NCBI GenBank assembly: GCA_963753485.1
Contig: CAVWCL010000008.1
Span: 310,001 to 374,000, forward strand
Length of the DNA: 64,000 nt
From: CAWDLX01 sp963753485
Lineage (GTDB): Bacteria; Actinomycetota; Actinomycetes; Mycobacteriales; Micromonosporaceae
Direction: 5' to 3'
The position numbers were made by a program, and so were the translations under genes. The notes under the pieces are model-generated. The model was not told the DNA's origin. It did no database searches and worked only from the letters and a program-made list of their open reading frames with translations. Shown here piece by piece: positions 1-8,880 of this stretch. Position 1 is the first letter of the stretch, and the number at the start of each line of letters is the position of its first letter.

Positions 1-1
1 C

Positions 2-505
2 GCGGTCGCCGGCCTGGGCCTGGTGCCGTTCGCCATCAGCCAGCTTCAACTCTTCGCGTTCTACGCGATGCCGGACACCAAGACGCCGGCCGTGGTCAAC
101 CTGCCGGTCGTGGCTACCCGCATCGCGGTCGACGTCCTGCTCTATCTCGCCCTGCCGGTGGCCTGGGTCGCGGCCGGCCTGATGGCCGGCAACGCGGTCT
201 CCTTCGTGCTGGCGGCCGCTATCGGCTACCTGCTGCTGCGCCGGCGGATCGGCCGGCTCGGGCTGGCCCAGGTGCTGGCTACCGTCGGCCGGCTCGCCCT
301 GGCCGCGGCCATCGCGGCGGTGCCGGCCGGCCTGGTCGTCATCCTGGGCGTGCGGGCCTGGGGCGACGGCAAGGTGCCGAGCGTCGTCGAGCTCGGCCTG
401 GGCGCGATCGTGCTCGTGGTCTGCTACCTGCTCGCGGCACTCGCCCTTCGCGTGCGGGAGGTCAGGGAACTGGGCGCGGTGGTACGGGGCCGGTTAAGTC
501 GCTGA
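2..505 (+). CDS. murJ: MurJ/MviN lipid II flippase, C-terminal fragment
   Basis: The reading frame is open from the window edge, so only about the last 167 residues are present. It is strongly hydrophobic with several membrane segments (for example around VATRIAVDVLLYLALPV and AIAAVPAGLVVILG) and ends in a short basic tail. MurJ moves lipid II across the membrane for peptidoglycan synthesis. The assignment rests on hydrophobic pattern and position upstream of the pseudokinase, sigM and trxB, the usual actinobacterial order. The protein stops soon after its last membrane helix, so the kinase-like domain fused to MviN in mycobacteria is a separate gene here. Confidence 0.8.
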   Translation, partial: AVAGLGLVPFAISQLQLFAFYAMPDTKTPAVVNLPVVATRIAVDVLLYLALPVAWVAAGLMAGNAVSFVLAAAIGYLLLRRRIGRLGLAQVLATVGRLALAAAIAAVPAGLVVILGVRAWGDGKVPSVVELGLGAIVLVVCYLLAALALRVREVRELGAVVRGRLSR

Positions 506-780
506 ATCCGCGCGTCCCTCCCGCGAGCGCGGCAGGGCGCGGTTAGGGTGAGTTCAACGTCCAACCCTCGAGCCGGCAGCGCAAACATGGTCGCTGGACG
601 TGGCGGTCGGTGCGGGGCACCCTGGAAGCGGGGCCATGTGTGCCCCTTGGGGGGTTTCGCGGGCTATGGTCAGCCACAGGCGTGTCTCGGCGTGCTCACG
701 CTGCGGTCACGTGCTCACGCGCTACGTCGGGACCTGAGCTATGGTCACGTGGGGCGACGCAGGTCCGACGAGGAGGACGG

Positions 781-2334
781 GTGAGCCACCAAGGTGGAGA
801 GCGTCCGGACGCCGGTTTCGCGGCGGGCGCGCCAAGCGTCATGACCTTCGGTGCGGTTGCCGTCGGCGACCTGCTCGCGGGACGCTACCGTCTCGATGAG
901 CACGTCGACACCGACTCGGCCGGACGCCAGATCTGGCGCGGCATGGACACCGTCCTGCGTCGACCGGTCGCGCTGGTGATCCGCCAGCCCGGCGGCGAGT
1001 CGGCCGCCGGCATGCTGACCACCGCCGTCGCCGCCAGCCGGCTGGTGCACCCGCACATCGTGTCGGTCTACGACGCGTTCGACGAGGGGCACCGCGCCTA
1101 CCTGGTCCGCGAGTGGGTCCCAGGCGTTTCGCTGCGCGACGTTCTGCGGCAGGCGCCGTTGGACGCCGAGCGGACGACACTCGTCGTGCACGCGATCGCC
1201 GAGGCGGTCGCGGCCCTGCACGCGGCCGGCATCGTGCACGGCAACGTTCACCCGGGAACGATCCTCGTCGCCGACGACGGGCGGGTCGTGCTGACCGACA
1301 CGCACGCGGACGGCCACGCCGATGCCGGCTCGGACGTGCGTGCGCTCGGCGCCGTCCTCTACGCCTGCCTCACCTCTCATTGGCCGTACGCCGAGGCCGG
1401 TCACTCCACGCTGCCCGACGCGGTGCGCGACAGCGCCGGCCGGCTCGCCAGCCCGCGTCAGGTACGCGGCGGGATTCCGCGGTACCTGGACGATGTCGCC
1501 ACCGAGCTGCTCGACCCCCGCACGCCTCCTCCGGCCGCCGCCACATTGGCCGCGGAGTTCGCCCGGCTCGCCACTCAGGGCACGGACGCAGACTACGAGG
1601 AGAGCGCCGGACCCATGGGGTTCGGCGGCGGCGATGGCCACGGCCGGCGGCGGGCCGGCGGCAAGCTCGCCCTCGGGGTCGCGGTTCTTGCTGCGATCGC
1701 GGTCACTGGCGCGCTCGCCGGTGTCCGGTTGCTCGGCGGCAGTCCCAACGCCGGCGAGACCACGCCCGCCGCGGTGACCAGCCCAAGCTCCCCAACCTCG
1801 ACCAACCAGCCCGGCCCCGCTATCAAGATCGATCCTAGCCGGGTACGGATCGTGGACCCACCACGCGGCGACGGTAAGGAACTTGACGGTGCTGCGCTCG
1901 CCGTCGACGGGCACCCGAACACCGGCTGGTCGACCGATAACTACAACCAGCCGTACTTCGGCGGCAGCAAGCCCGGCGGGGGCATCAAGCCCGGCATGGG
2001 CGTGTTGATCGACCTTGGGCAGCCGACCAAGGTCGGCGCGGTTCGCGTCGACGTCAATCAGCCCGGCGCTTCGATCTCGTTGCGCAGTGGCCAGAGCGAC
2101 CCCGGCGCCGGCGCCACCGGCGGCAACCAGGCCCGGGCCGCTGACGGCCAGGTCGTGAAGGAGTACACGCCGTTCGGATCGGCGCTGGAAGACTTCACCG
2201 GAGTGAGCATGGTGCTGGCCCCGGCGAGCGACGACGCGGTCCAGTACCTGCTGATCTGGGTGACCAAACTGCCGCCCAAGGGCGACCGCTACAGCCTCAC
2301 CATCAACGAGATCACCGTCTACGCCTCGGCCTGA
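781..2334 (+). CDS. Membrane pseudokinase with extracellular sugar-binding-like domain (MurJ partner)
   Basis: The 517-residue product starts at GTG 781 behind GAGGAGGA at 770-777; an upstream in-frame ATG has no ribosome site. Residues about 25-260 have a Ser/Thr kinase fold, but the active site is lost: the usual VAxK lysine region reads VALVIRQ, HRD reads HGN, and DFG is replaced around TDTHA. A membrane helix follows at about residues 290-315 (LALGVAVLAAIAVTGALAG), then a Thr/Ser/Pro linker and a C-terminal domain resembling the discoidin/F5-8C type. In mycobacteria the same modules are fused to MviN, and the phosphorylated pseudokinase recruits FhaA; fhaA is also in this window. The role as regulator of MurJ is inferred. 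Confidence 0.78.
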   Translation: MSHQGGERPDAGFAAGAPSVMTFGAVAVGDLLAGRYRLDEHVDTDSAGRQIWRGMDTVLRRPVALVIRQPGGESAAGMLTTAVAASRLVHPHIVSVYDAFDEGHRAYLVREWVPGVSLRDVLRQAPLDAERTTLVVHAIAEAVAALHAAGIVHGNVHPGTILVADDGRVVLTDTHADGHADAGSDVRALGAVLYACLTSHWPYAEAGHSTLPDAVRDSAGRLASPRQVRGGIPRYLDDVATELLDPRTPPPAAATLAAEFARLATQGTDADYEESAGPMGFGGGDGHGRRRAGGKLALGVAVLAAIAVTGALAGVRLLGGSPNAGETTPAAVTSPSSPTSTNQPGPAIKIDPSRVRIVDPPRGDGKELDGAALAVDGHPNTGWSTDNYNQPYFGGSKPGGGIKPGMGVLIDLGQPTKVGAVRVDVNQPGASISLRSGQSDPGAGATGGNQARAADGQVVKEYTPFGSALEDFTGVSMVLAPASDDAVQYLLIWVTKLPPKGDRYSLTINEITVYASA

Positions 2335-2421
2335 CGACACCGCGATGCCCCCCTGTCCTGGCCCCACCGGGGCCACCTGCCCTGGCCCTGCCGGGCTCAG
2401 CGGTCCTCGCCCTGCCGGGCA

Positions 2422-3093
2422 GTGGCCGTGACCACGGCGCCCGAGCGGCTCGACGACGCGGCTCTGCTGCGCGCCCATGTGGCGGGTGACCGGAGCGCAT
2501 TCGGCGAGCTGGTGCGGCGCCACCGCGACCGGCTGTGGGCGGTCGCCATCCGTACCCTGGGCGACCGCGAGGAGGCAGCCGACGCGGTCCAGGACGCGCT
2601 CGTCTCGGCGTACCGCTCGGCCGATCGGTTCCGGGGCGATGCCGCCGTCACCACCTGGCTGCACCGCATCGTGGTCAACGCCTGCCTCGACCGGGCCCGA
2701 CGTCGGGCCAGCCGGCCGACGGTCGCGCTGCCCGAGGTCGAGGGCGGCGCGCTGGCCGACCCGCCACCCGACACCGACACCGTCCTCACCGTGCGAGCGG
2801 CCTTGGCCACATTGCCGGTCGAGCAACGGGTACCGCTGGTCCTGCTTGACATGCAGGGGTACTCGGTCGCGGAGATTGCCGACATCCTCCAGATCGCCGA
2901 GGGCACGGTGAAGAGCCGATGCTCGCGTGGCCGGGCTCGCCTCGCCGTCCTCCTCGGACACCTCCGAGAACCGGGCAATGACACCGCTCACCGGAGCGAC
3001 ATTGCTCACCGGAGCGACGCTGCTCACCGGAACCTCACGAGGTCTACCGACGTCGGATCGACAGGCGCGGGACCGGCAGGAGGTGGAGCGTGA
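2422..3093 (+). CDS. sigM: ECF RNA polymerase sigma factor, SigM-like
   Basis: The 223-residue product has sigma-70 region 2 (FGELVRRHRDRLW, then DREEAADAVQDAL) and region 4 with a helix-turn-helix (YSVAEIADILQIAEGTVKSR). ECF sigma factors redirect RNA polymerase to stress promoters. The stop codon overlaps the GTG of the next gene (GTGA), so the pair is translationally coupled, as for a sigma factor with its anti-sigma factor. The name follows position before trxB. The start may be GTG 2422 or GTG 2428; neither has a clear ribosome site. The tail holds a near-perfect 15-bp triplication (2985-3030) giving AHRSD-like repeats outside the conserved domains. Confidence 0.85.
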   Translation: MAVTTAPERLDDAALLRAHVAGDRSAFGELVRRHRDRLWAVAIRTLGDREEAADAVQDALVSAYRSADRFRGDAAVTTWLHRIVVNACLDRARRRASRPTVALPEVEGGALADPPPDTDTVLTVRAALATLPVEQRVPLVLLDMQGYSVAEIADILQIAEGTVKSRCSRGRARLAVLLGHLREPGNDTAHRSDIAHRSDAAHRNLTRSTDVGSTGAGPAGGGA

Positions 3094-3998
3094 GCCTGGC
3101 CGACTTCGACGAACGGGACCTTGACCGGCTCGCCGACTACACCGCCGGCGTGCTCGGCGGCGATCAGGCCGACCAGGTGGCGCACCTGATCGCGACCGAC
3201 CCGCGGTGGCAGGCGGGCCACGCCAGCTTGCGCCGGGCCAGCACGGCGGTCCGGGCCGACCTGCAGGCCGCGGCTCGGCACCAGCTCGAGCCGATGCCGG
3301 CCGACGTGGTCGCCCGGATCGACCATGCGTTGGTCAACGCTGGCGCGGCCGCCCCCACGCGGCTTGCCGCGGCAACTCCGGCGCGGCTCGCGGCGGTGGC
3401 CGATCTCGACGCCGCCCGACCGGGCCGTCGGCGCCGGCTCACCCGTCTCAGTGCGGCCGCGGCCGTCCTGGTGGCGCTGGTGGGCGCGGGTGCGGTGCTG
3501 CGATCGGTCGTGGGCGCCACGCCGGTGACCAACGGCGCAGCGGCACAGGCCCGGGACAACGCCGCCGCGGCACCGGGAGCGGCGAGCGCGCTCGGCCAGC
3601 CCACCATCCGCGCCAGCGGCCGGGACTACCGGGCCGACACGCTCGCCTCGGTACTGCAGCCCCCGCCGCTGGCGGCGCCGACCATGCTGGTTTCTCCCGC
3701 GGCGCCGCCCGCGACGCCCAACCGGACGCCCGCGCTGGGCGGGAGCGCGGAGAAGGGTGCTCTCGACATCGAGCCGGCGCTGGCCCGACTCGCTGACCCC
3801 ACCAACCTGCGCGGCTGCACCGACCAGCTCCTGGCCGCCCATCCCGGCGAGGTGGTGGCCGTCGACTATGCCCGCTTCGACGGCGCGCCGGCGGTTGTGG
3901 TGGCCATCCGCCACAGCTCGACCACCACGATCGTCGCGGTCGGCGCCGCCTGTGGCGTGGCCGGTGCGGACGAGCTGGCGACGGTCGAGGCGCCCTGA
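3090..3998 (+). CDS. Probable membrane anti-sigma factor partner of SigM
   Basis: The 302-residue product starts at GTG 3090, overlapping the sigM stop by four bases. Residues 1-65 form a helical region that could bind the sigma factor but has no HxxxCxxC zinc motif. One membrane helix lies near residues 115-135 (LSAAAAVLVALVGAGAVLRSV). An Ala/Pro-rich linker follows, then a compact outer domain with two cysteines (LRGCTDQL and GAACGVAG) that could form a disulfide. Coupling to an ECF sigma gene and the membrane topology indicate an anti-sigma factor; direct sequence recognition is weak. Confidence 0.68.
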   Translation: MSLADFDERDLDRLADYTAGVLGGDQADQVAHLIATDPRWQAGHASLRRASTAVRADLQAAARHQLEPMPADVVARIDHALVNAGAAAPTRLAAATPARLAAVADLDAARPGRRRRLTRLSAAAAVLVALVGAGAVLRSVVGATPVTNGAAAQARDNAAAAPGAASALGQPTIRASGRDYRADTLASVLQPPPLAAPTMLVSPAAPPATPNRTPALGGSAEKGALDIEPALARLADPTNLRGCTDQLLAAHPGEVVAVDYARFDGAPAVVVAIRHSSTTTIVAVGAACGVAGADELATVEAP

Positions 3999-4049
3999 AC
4001 GTGCCCGCGCAATCTTCCGGCGCGCCGGGAGTGACGCCCGCCGCTTGCG

Positions 4050-4076
4050 GGAATTCCCAGTTCGTACGATGGCGTT
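4050..4076 (+). promoter_or_regulatory. SigR-type promoter candidate for trxBA
   Basis: GGAAT at 4050-4054 and GTT at 4074-4076 are separated by 19 bases. This resembles the GGAAT-N18/19-GTT consensus of SigR-class oxidative-stress sigma factors, which drive trxBA in Streptomyces. It lies 57 bp before the trxB start. Motif match only; either SigM or a SigR elsewhere could use it. Confidence 0.5.
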
Positions 4077-4132
4077 GCGCTGATCGCGAACGGCCGGCAG
4101 CGACGCCGGCGATCGTCGGGAAGGGACCGTCC

Positions 4133-5059
4133 ATGGACGTGCGTCAGGTCATCATCATCGGGTCCGGCCCGGCTGGCTACACGGCCGCCCTGTATGCCGC
4201 CAGGGCGCAGCTGAAGCCGCTCGTCATCGAGGGCGTCCAGTCCGGCGGCGCGTTGATGACGACCACCGAGGTGGAGAACTTCCCCGGATTCCCGGACGGC
4301 GCCATGGGCCCGGACCTGATGGACAACATGCGCAAGCAGGCCGAGCGGTTCGGCGCCGAGATGCTCACCGACGACGCCACCCGGGTCGATCTCACCGGTG
4401 TGGTGAAGCAGGTCTGGGTGGGCGAGACGAGGTACGACGCACACGCCGTCATCCTGGCGTCCGGCTCGGCCTGGCGTCCGCTGAACGTTGCCGGCGAACA
4501 GGCGCTGCTGGGACATGGGGTGTCGTCCTGCGCCACTTGTGACGGCTTCTTCTTCCGCAACCAGCACATCGCGGTCGTGGGCGGCGGTGACTCGGCGATG
4601 GAGGAGGCCACCTTCCTCACCCGGTTCGCCGAGAGCGTGACCATCCTGCACCGCCGAGACGCGTTCCGGGCCAGCAAGATCATGGCGGATCGCGCGCTGG
4701 CCAACCCCAAGATCTCCGTCCGCTGGAACACGGCGGTCACCGAGATCCTCGACAGCGACGGCAAGGTCGGCGGGGTCCGACTCCGGGATACGGTCACCGG
4801 CGAGCCGTCCGAGCTCGACGTCACCGGCGTCTTCGTCGCCATCGGCCACGATCCGCGCAGCGAGCTCTTCGCCGGCCAGATCGAGCTCGACGCCGCCGGC
4901 TATGTCGTGGTCGCCGCACCGAGCACGCGGACCAGCCTCGCCGGTGTCTTCGCCGCGGGCGATGTGGTTGACCACACCTACCGCCAGGCGATCACCGCGG
5001 CCGGCACCGGCTGCGCCGCCGCTCTGGACGCCGAACGCTACGTCGCCGCACTCGGCTGA
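4133..5059 (+). CDS. trxB: Thioredoxin-disulfide reductase
   Basis: The 308-residue flavoprotein transfers electrons from NADPH through FAD to thioredoxin in the cytosol. The N-terminal FAD motif is GSGPAGYTAALYAA, the redox-active cysteines are in CATCDG near residue 140, the NADPH motif is VVGGGDSAMEEA, and the C-terminal FAD motif is FAAGDVVD. Length is typical. ATG 4133 is chosen because family members begin right before the FAD motif; upstream in-frame codons lack a ribosome site. trxA follows after 83 bp and the two are probably co-transcribed from the SigR-like promoter. Confidence 0.96.
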   Translation: MDVRQVIIIGSGPAGYTAALYAARAQLKPLVIEGVQSGGALMTTTEVENFPGFPDGAMGPDLMDNMRKQAERFGAEMLTDDATRVDLTGVVKQVWVGETRYDAHAVILASGSAWRPLNVAGEQALLGHGVSSCATCDGFFFRNQHIAVVGGGDSAMEEATFLTRFAESVTILHRRDAFRASKIMADRALANPKISVRWNTAVTEILDSDGKVGGVRLRDTVTGEPSELDVTGVFVAIGHDPRSELFAGQIELDAAGYVVVAAPSTRTSLAGVFAAGDVVDHTYRQAITAAGTGCAAALDAERYVAALG

Positions 5060-5142
5060 CCGCGGCACCCGGCGGTCGCCCTTGCCGGCGATCGGAGTAT
5101 TGGTCGCCCTCCGGCGATTGGAACCCAACCGAGGAGATGCAG

Positions 5143-5460
5143 ATGACAAAGTCAGTCACCGACGCCACCTTCGTGCGGGACGTCCTGCAGTCGGAGAAGC
5201 CGGTCCTGGTCGACTTCTGGGCCGAGTGGTGCACTCCGTGCCGCAAGGTCGACCCGCTCCTCGCCGAGATCGCCACCGAGATGGCCGACCAGGTCGAGAT
5301 CGTCAAGCTCAACATCGACGAGAACCCGGAGACGGCGATGGCGTACCGGGTCATGTCGGTGCCGACACTCACGATCTTCAAGGGCGGCCAGCCGGTACAG
5401 TCCCTCGCCGGCGCCAAGCCCAAGGGCGACCTGGTCCGGTTTATCCAGTCCGCCATCTGA
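5143..5460 (+). CDS. trxA: Thioredoxin
   Basis: The 105-residue protein has the thioredoxin fold with active site WCTPC (instead of the common WCGPC) and the cis-proline motif SVPTLTIFKGG. It reduces protein disulfides and is recycled by the adjacent TrxB. ATG 5143 is preferred over ATG 5137 because GAGGAG at 5131-5136 directly abuts the first but sits six bases before the second. A hairpin follows the gene. Confidence 0.95.
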   Translation: MTKSVTDATFVRDVLQSEKPVLVDFWAEWCTPCRKVDPLLAEIATEMADQVEIVKLNIDENPETAMAYRVMSVPTLTIFKGGQPVQSLAGAKPKGDLVRFIQSAI

Positions 5461-5476
5461 CGTCCCAGTCCGCAGC

Positions 5477-5503
5477 GCCCCACATCGACCTTGTACGTGG
5501 GGC
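5477..5503 (+). terminator. Hairpin after trxA
   Basis: GCCCCAC at 5477-5483 pairs with GTGGGGC at 5497-5503 around a 13-base loop, 17 bp after the trxA stop. There is no T-run, as is common in high-GC genomes. The rest of the 250-bp gap to cwlM shows nothing else I can identify. Confidence 0.4.
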
Positions 5504-5710
5504 CGTTGCGCCGTTGTCGGCACTGCTGTCGTGGCGCGCGCTGTGCGTGGGGATGTCTGGGCCGCTGAGGCTGGGCGGGTGGCACTCCCGGCCTGTGGGC
5601 ACAGCTTGTGTGGGAGCGGACGGACCGCGACGATTTCCTGGGCGGAGTGCAGACAGACCTATTTAGTGGGAATATGCCGACACGAGGCATGAGCGGAAGA
5701 CGGGGATGCG

Positions 5711-6922
5711 ATGCAGGTGATCCGGCGAGGGGACCGCGGAGACGCGGTCGTGGAGATCCGGGCCATCCTCACCACATTGACTCTGCTCAGCGATGGCCTG
5801 CCGGCCGCCGTCGACGTGATCTTCGACGAGAGGGTCGAACGCGCGGTCCGCACATTCCAGCAGGCGCGCGGGCTCGAAGTGACCGGTGACGTCAATGAGG
5901 AGACCTGGCGCGCCATCGACGGCGCCCGATGGGATCTGGGGTCGCGGGAGCTCTCACACGTCCAGCCTGATCCGCTTTTCGGTGATGACGTGCGCGCACT
6001 GCAGGAGCGGCTGCTGGAGATGGGATACGACGTCGGCCGAGGCGACGGGATCTTTGGACGCCGGACCTCCGCCGCCCTCAGTGCGTTCCAACGCGAGGTC
6101 GGACTCATCTCAGATGGCATCACCGGCCCACAGACCATGGCCGCGCTACGCCGGCTCGGGCGCAAGGTGGTCGGCGGCCGACCAAACCTGCTGCGGGAGA
6201 CCGAGCGGTTTCGGGCCGCCGGTCCGGCTCTCGTCGACAAGCGCATCGTGATCGACCCGGGCCATGGCGGTGGGGACCAGGGCGTCACGGTTCCAGACGG
6301 ACCGATGCTCTGGACCGAGTCGGACATCGCCTACGATCTCGCGTCCCGCCTGGAGGGTCGTCTGGCGGCGGCCGGAATGCGGGTGCACCTGACCCGGGGA
6401 CCATCCCCGAGCGATCGCCTGACCGAGGCGGCGCGCGCCGATCTCGCCAACGAACTCGGCGCGGACCTCCTCATCTCCCTCCACCTGGAGTGGCACGCCA
6501 ACCCGACCGCCTGCGGCGTCGCGACGTACCACTATGGGCGGTACGGCGACGGCGGCATCACCTCGTCGCTCGGCGAGCGGCTTGCCGCGTTGGTCCAGCG
6601 CGAGATCGTGGTCCGGACCGGTCTGGTCGACTGCCGCACCCACGCCAAGACCTGGGATCTGTTGCGATTGACCCGGATGCCCGCGGTACGCGTAGAGGTC
6701 GGCTACCTCACGTCGCGCGCGGACCGCAACCAGCTCATCGATCCGCTGTTTCGCGACCGGGTCGTCGGCGCGATCGTGGCCGCCGTCCGGCGCATGTATC
6801 TGCCGATCGAGTCCGACATCCGAACCGGCTCGCTCGACGTGGACTCGCTGCGTCCGATCGACGTGGGCGATCGGTTCGCTCGAATGGAGACCGATCGGCC
6901 AGGTCAGCCAGCACAGGTTTGA
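5711..6922 (+). CDS. cwlM: CwlM-like peptidoglycan-binding amidase homologue
   Basis: The 403-residue protein has two N-terminal peptidoglycan-binding repeats (about 10-70 and 88-150) and an N-acetylmuramoyl-L-alanine amidase type 3 domain (about 178-350). There is no signal peptide, as in mycobacterial CwlM, a cytoplasmic PknB substrate that stimulates MurA and binds FhaA and MurJ. Amidase landmarks remain: GHGG with H185, E203, SLH with H258, and E329 in VRVEVGYL. So zinc and catalytic residues look intact even though CwlM is thought to act mainly as a regulator. The last 45 residues form a polar tail with possible phospho-acceptor Thr/Ser residues. The regulatory role is transferred from mycobacteria. 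Confidence 0.88.
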   Translation: MQVIRRGDRGDAVVEIRAILTTLTLLSDGLPAAVDVIFDERVERAVRTFQQARGLEVTGDVNEETWRAIDGARWDLGSRELSHVQPDPLFGDDVRALQERLLEMGYDVGRGDGIFGRRTSAALSAFQREVGLISDGITGPQTMAALRRLGRKVVGGRPNLLRETERFRAAGPALVDKRIVIDPGHGGGDQGVTVPDGPMLWTESDIAYDLASRLEGRLAAAGMRVHLTRGPSPSDRLTEAARADLANELGADLLISLHLEWHANPTACGVATYHYGRYGDGGITSSLGERLAALVQREIVVRTGLVDCRTHAKTWDLLRLTRMPAVRVEVGYLTSRADRNQLIDPLFRDRVVGAIVAAVRRMYLPIESDIRTGSLDVDSLRPIDVGDRFARMETDRPGQPAQV

Positions 6923-7167
6923 CGGTGGCGAGCGATCGTGCGAGCAGTCGGTCCGGGACCGTACGAGCAATCGGCCCGGGTTCGACCGCCGCCGGCCAGT
7001 GTCACGATCGATCGGTGCGATCGCTCGAGGCGGATACATCGGCCGGCTGCCCGTTGGCGGTGATTTACCGACACTCGGTCGCCCAAGCCAACTGTCCGCC
7101 CCTACCCCCAGCCGCCCGGCACCGATCGCTATCCATCGAATATCATCACTGGCTTGGCCGCGCCCGA

Positions 7168-7183
7168 TGTTTCACGTGGAACG
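7168..7183. other. parS: parS site 1
   Basis: TGTTTCACGTGGAACG closely matches the conserved ParB-binding palindrome TGTTTCACGTGAAACA. It lies in the 347-bp gap between cwlM and the acetyltransferase gene, 3-4 kb from parB. The rest of that gap (6923-7269) shows no gene, only GATCG-rich sequence. Confidence 0.85.
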
Positions 7184-7269
7184 CCTAGATCGGCCTGTAA
7201 GCGCCACCGGCCGCTGACCCCGGGGCCGCCCAGGGAGCGAGCACTCGCGAGGCGGGGAGCGGACCGCGC

Positions 7270-7947
7270 CTAGGCGCCGATCGCGTCCCTGGGCACGCCC
7301 GTGAGCATGCTCCTCGTCGCCGGCCGCAGGATCGCGTCCGGGTTCATTGAGCCGAGCAGCTTCTCCAGCGCGTACTCCACATCTGATTTCCATGACAACG
7401 CGGTACGCAGCTCCAGCCGTACACGGGGGAAGCGGGGATGGGGCCGTACCGTCTTGAAGCCCACCGCCAAGAAGAACTCCGCTGGCGCAAGGCACCCAGA
7501 CACCTCGTCGACATCGTCGCCGAACTTGGCGTCACCGAACGCCTCGATCGCCCGGATCCCGCGTTTGGTGACATCCCGCGCGACGCCCTGAATGAGCATG
7601 CGGCCAAGCCCACCACCGGCAAAGGCCGGGACAACGTGGGCGGCCATGAGCAGGACCGCGTCGGCGGAGATCGGGCTGGTCGGAAAGGCCATGGACCGAG
7701 GGCTGTACGCCGGGGGCGCGAACATCGCGAATCCGGCCGGCATGCCGTCCACGTAGATCAGCTTGCCGCACGATCCCCATTCGAGCAGAGTCTGCGAGAC
7801 CCACGCCTCCTTCTCGAGGCCGGGGTCTCCGGTCGCACAAGCCCGATCGCCGGAGACGGGGTCCAGCTCCCAGAACACACACTGACGGCATCGCCGGGGA
7901 AGATCCTCCAGCGTGTCGAGCGTGAGATTCACCAGCCGACGCGACAT
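7270..7947 (-). CDS. GNAT-family N-acetyltransferase
   Basis: The 225-residue protein transfers an acetyl group from acetyl-CoA to an unknown substrate. The acetyl-CoA loop is seen in VPAFAGGGLGRMLIQGVA. The N-terminus carries a CRQC pair and two more cysteines within about 25 residues, a possible metal site. ATG 7947 is chosen over the longer frame because of the upstream AGGTTGG; the upstream residues look unrelated. A conserved protein of this kind sits between cwlM and parB in many actinobacteria (Rv3916c position). Substrate unknown. Confidence 0.8.
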   Translation of the reverse strand: MSRRLVNLTLDTLEDLPRRCRQCVFWELDPVSGDRACATGDPGLEKEAWVSQTLLEWGSCGKLIYVDGMPAGFAMFAPPAYSPRSMAFPTSPISADAVLLMAAHVVPAFAGGGLGRMLIQGVARDVTKRGIRAIEAFGDAKFGDDVDEVSGCLAPAEFFLAVGFKTVRPHPRFPRVRLELRTALSWKSDVEYALEKLLGSMNPDAILRPATRSMLTGVPRDAIGA

Positions 7948-8115
7948 GTCACCAACCTCAAGACCAGTAGGGCAGTGCCGCCTCCTCCGGCCGACCATCC
8001 TACGCGGGATCCGGACGCTCGGGCAGGAGACGGGCGGCAAAGTCGCTGGCAAGCAGCGCCGCCGCGTCGTCGGTAACGGTTAGCGCCCACCCTCGGGGTC
8101 GCGACCAGCCACAGG

Positions 8116-8817
8116 TTACGGTTCTCCGCCATCGACCGCTCCGCGAGTCTGGAGCGGGGGTGAGGCACTCGCCGTGGGTGCGTCGAGGTGGTCGGGGGCT
8201 CCGGCTGCGGCGGCCTCCGCATCAAACGTGGCAGGGGACTGCCACTCGATCTGAGGCGGTTCCACCAACGCTCGGCCGCCGAACTCCGCCAGCCAGGCGG
8301 CGACCATAGCGAGATTCTCACGCCACCGGACCTCCGATATCGGCGGCAGGATGTCGTCCCACAGAGACAGGAACGTCCCTCGCAGCTGCAGGTGACCGAG
8401 GGGCCGGGCCAAGAACCAGAAATGCAGGTGTGCCGAGCCGTCGCCCCATCGGTTCACATGCACCCGCGCAACACCCTCCAGCGATCGAATCGCCCGCTCG
8501 AGCCGCACTGTCATCACGCCCAGCTCGGCGGCGAGGAGGTTGGGCAGGTCACCCAGGTCCAAATGCGATCGCGACTCCAGGATGAGCACCATGGGCAGGC
8601 CGGTCGGACGATCAAGTGCCTTGACGCGCCACCGGTCGGCGACCCAGATGTACCCCTCGTCGAGGGTTCGGCAGGCGACGCAGGTGGCGGGGTCCTCGCC
8701 CTGCCGGACCGGCTCTTCGGCAACCGGAGGCTCCAACTCCTTGACTCGCAGGTCTCCCGCGAACGGGAACGTGGGCCACGTGGTGAACTCGGGAAGCCTG
8801 GGGCGGTCGTGAGGCAC
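8116..8817 (-). CDS. HIT-like conserved protein of unknown function
   Basis: The 233-residue product contains GSAHLHFWFLARP, resembling the histidine-triad strand of HIT nucleotide hydrolases and transferases, and a CVAC pair about 90 residues earlier that could bind zinc. The last 35 residues are Ala/Pro-rich and probably disordered. GTG 8817 (product beginning MPHDRPRLPEF) is favoured; GTG 8826 is also possible. I recognise the fold resemblance but not a specific enzyme. A DnaA-box cluster lies 64 bp upstream of the start. Confidence 0.6.
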   Translation of the reverse strand: MPHDRPRLPEFTTWPTFPFAGDLRVKELEPPVAEEPVRQGEDPATCVACRTLDEGYIWVADRWRVKALDRPTGLPMVLILESRSHLDLGDLPNLLAAELGVMTVRLERAIRSLEGVARVHVNRWGDGSAHLHFWFLARPLGHLQLRGTFLSLWDDILPPISEVRWRENLAMVAAWLAEFGGRALVEPPQIEWQSPATFDAEAAAAGAPDHLDAPTASASPPLQTRGAVDGGEP

Positions 8818-8880
8818 GGGCCACACCCTAGCGGACCAGCGCCAGCGGCGGGCCCGGCGACGCGTACACGCCGGAAGGCG

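Noticed and set aside
745..3027. 760-codon minus-strand open frame opposite the pseudokinase and sigM
   Set aside because: Shadow of high-GC coding on the plus strand; composition is Arg/Gly/Val-rich with no motif or ribosome site.
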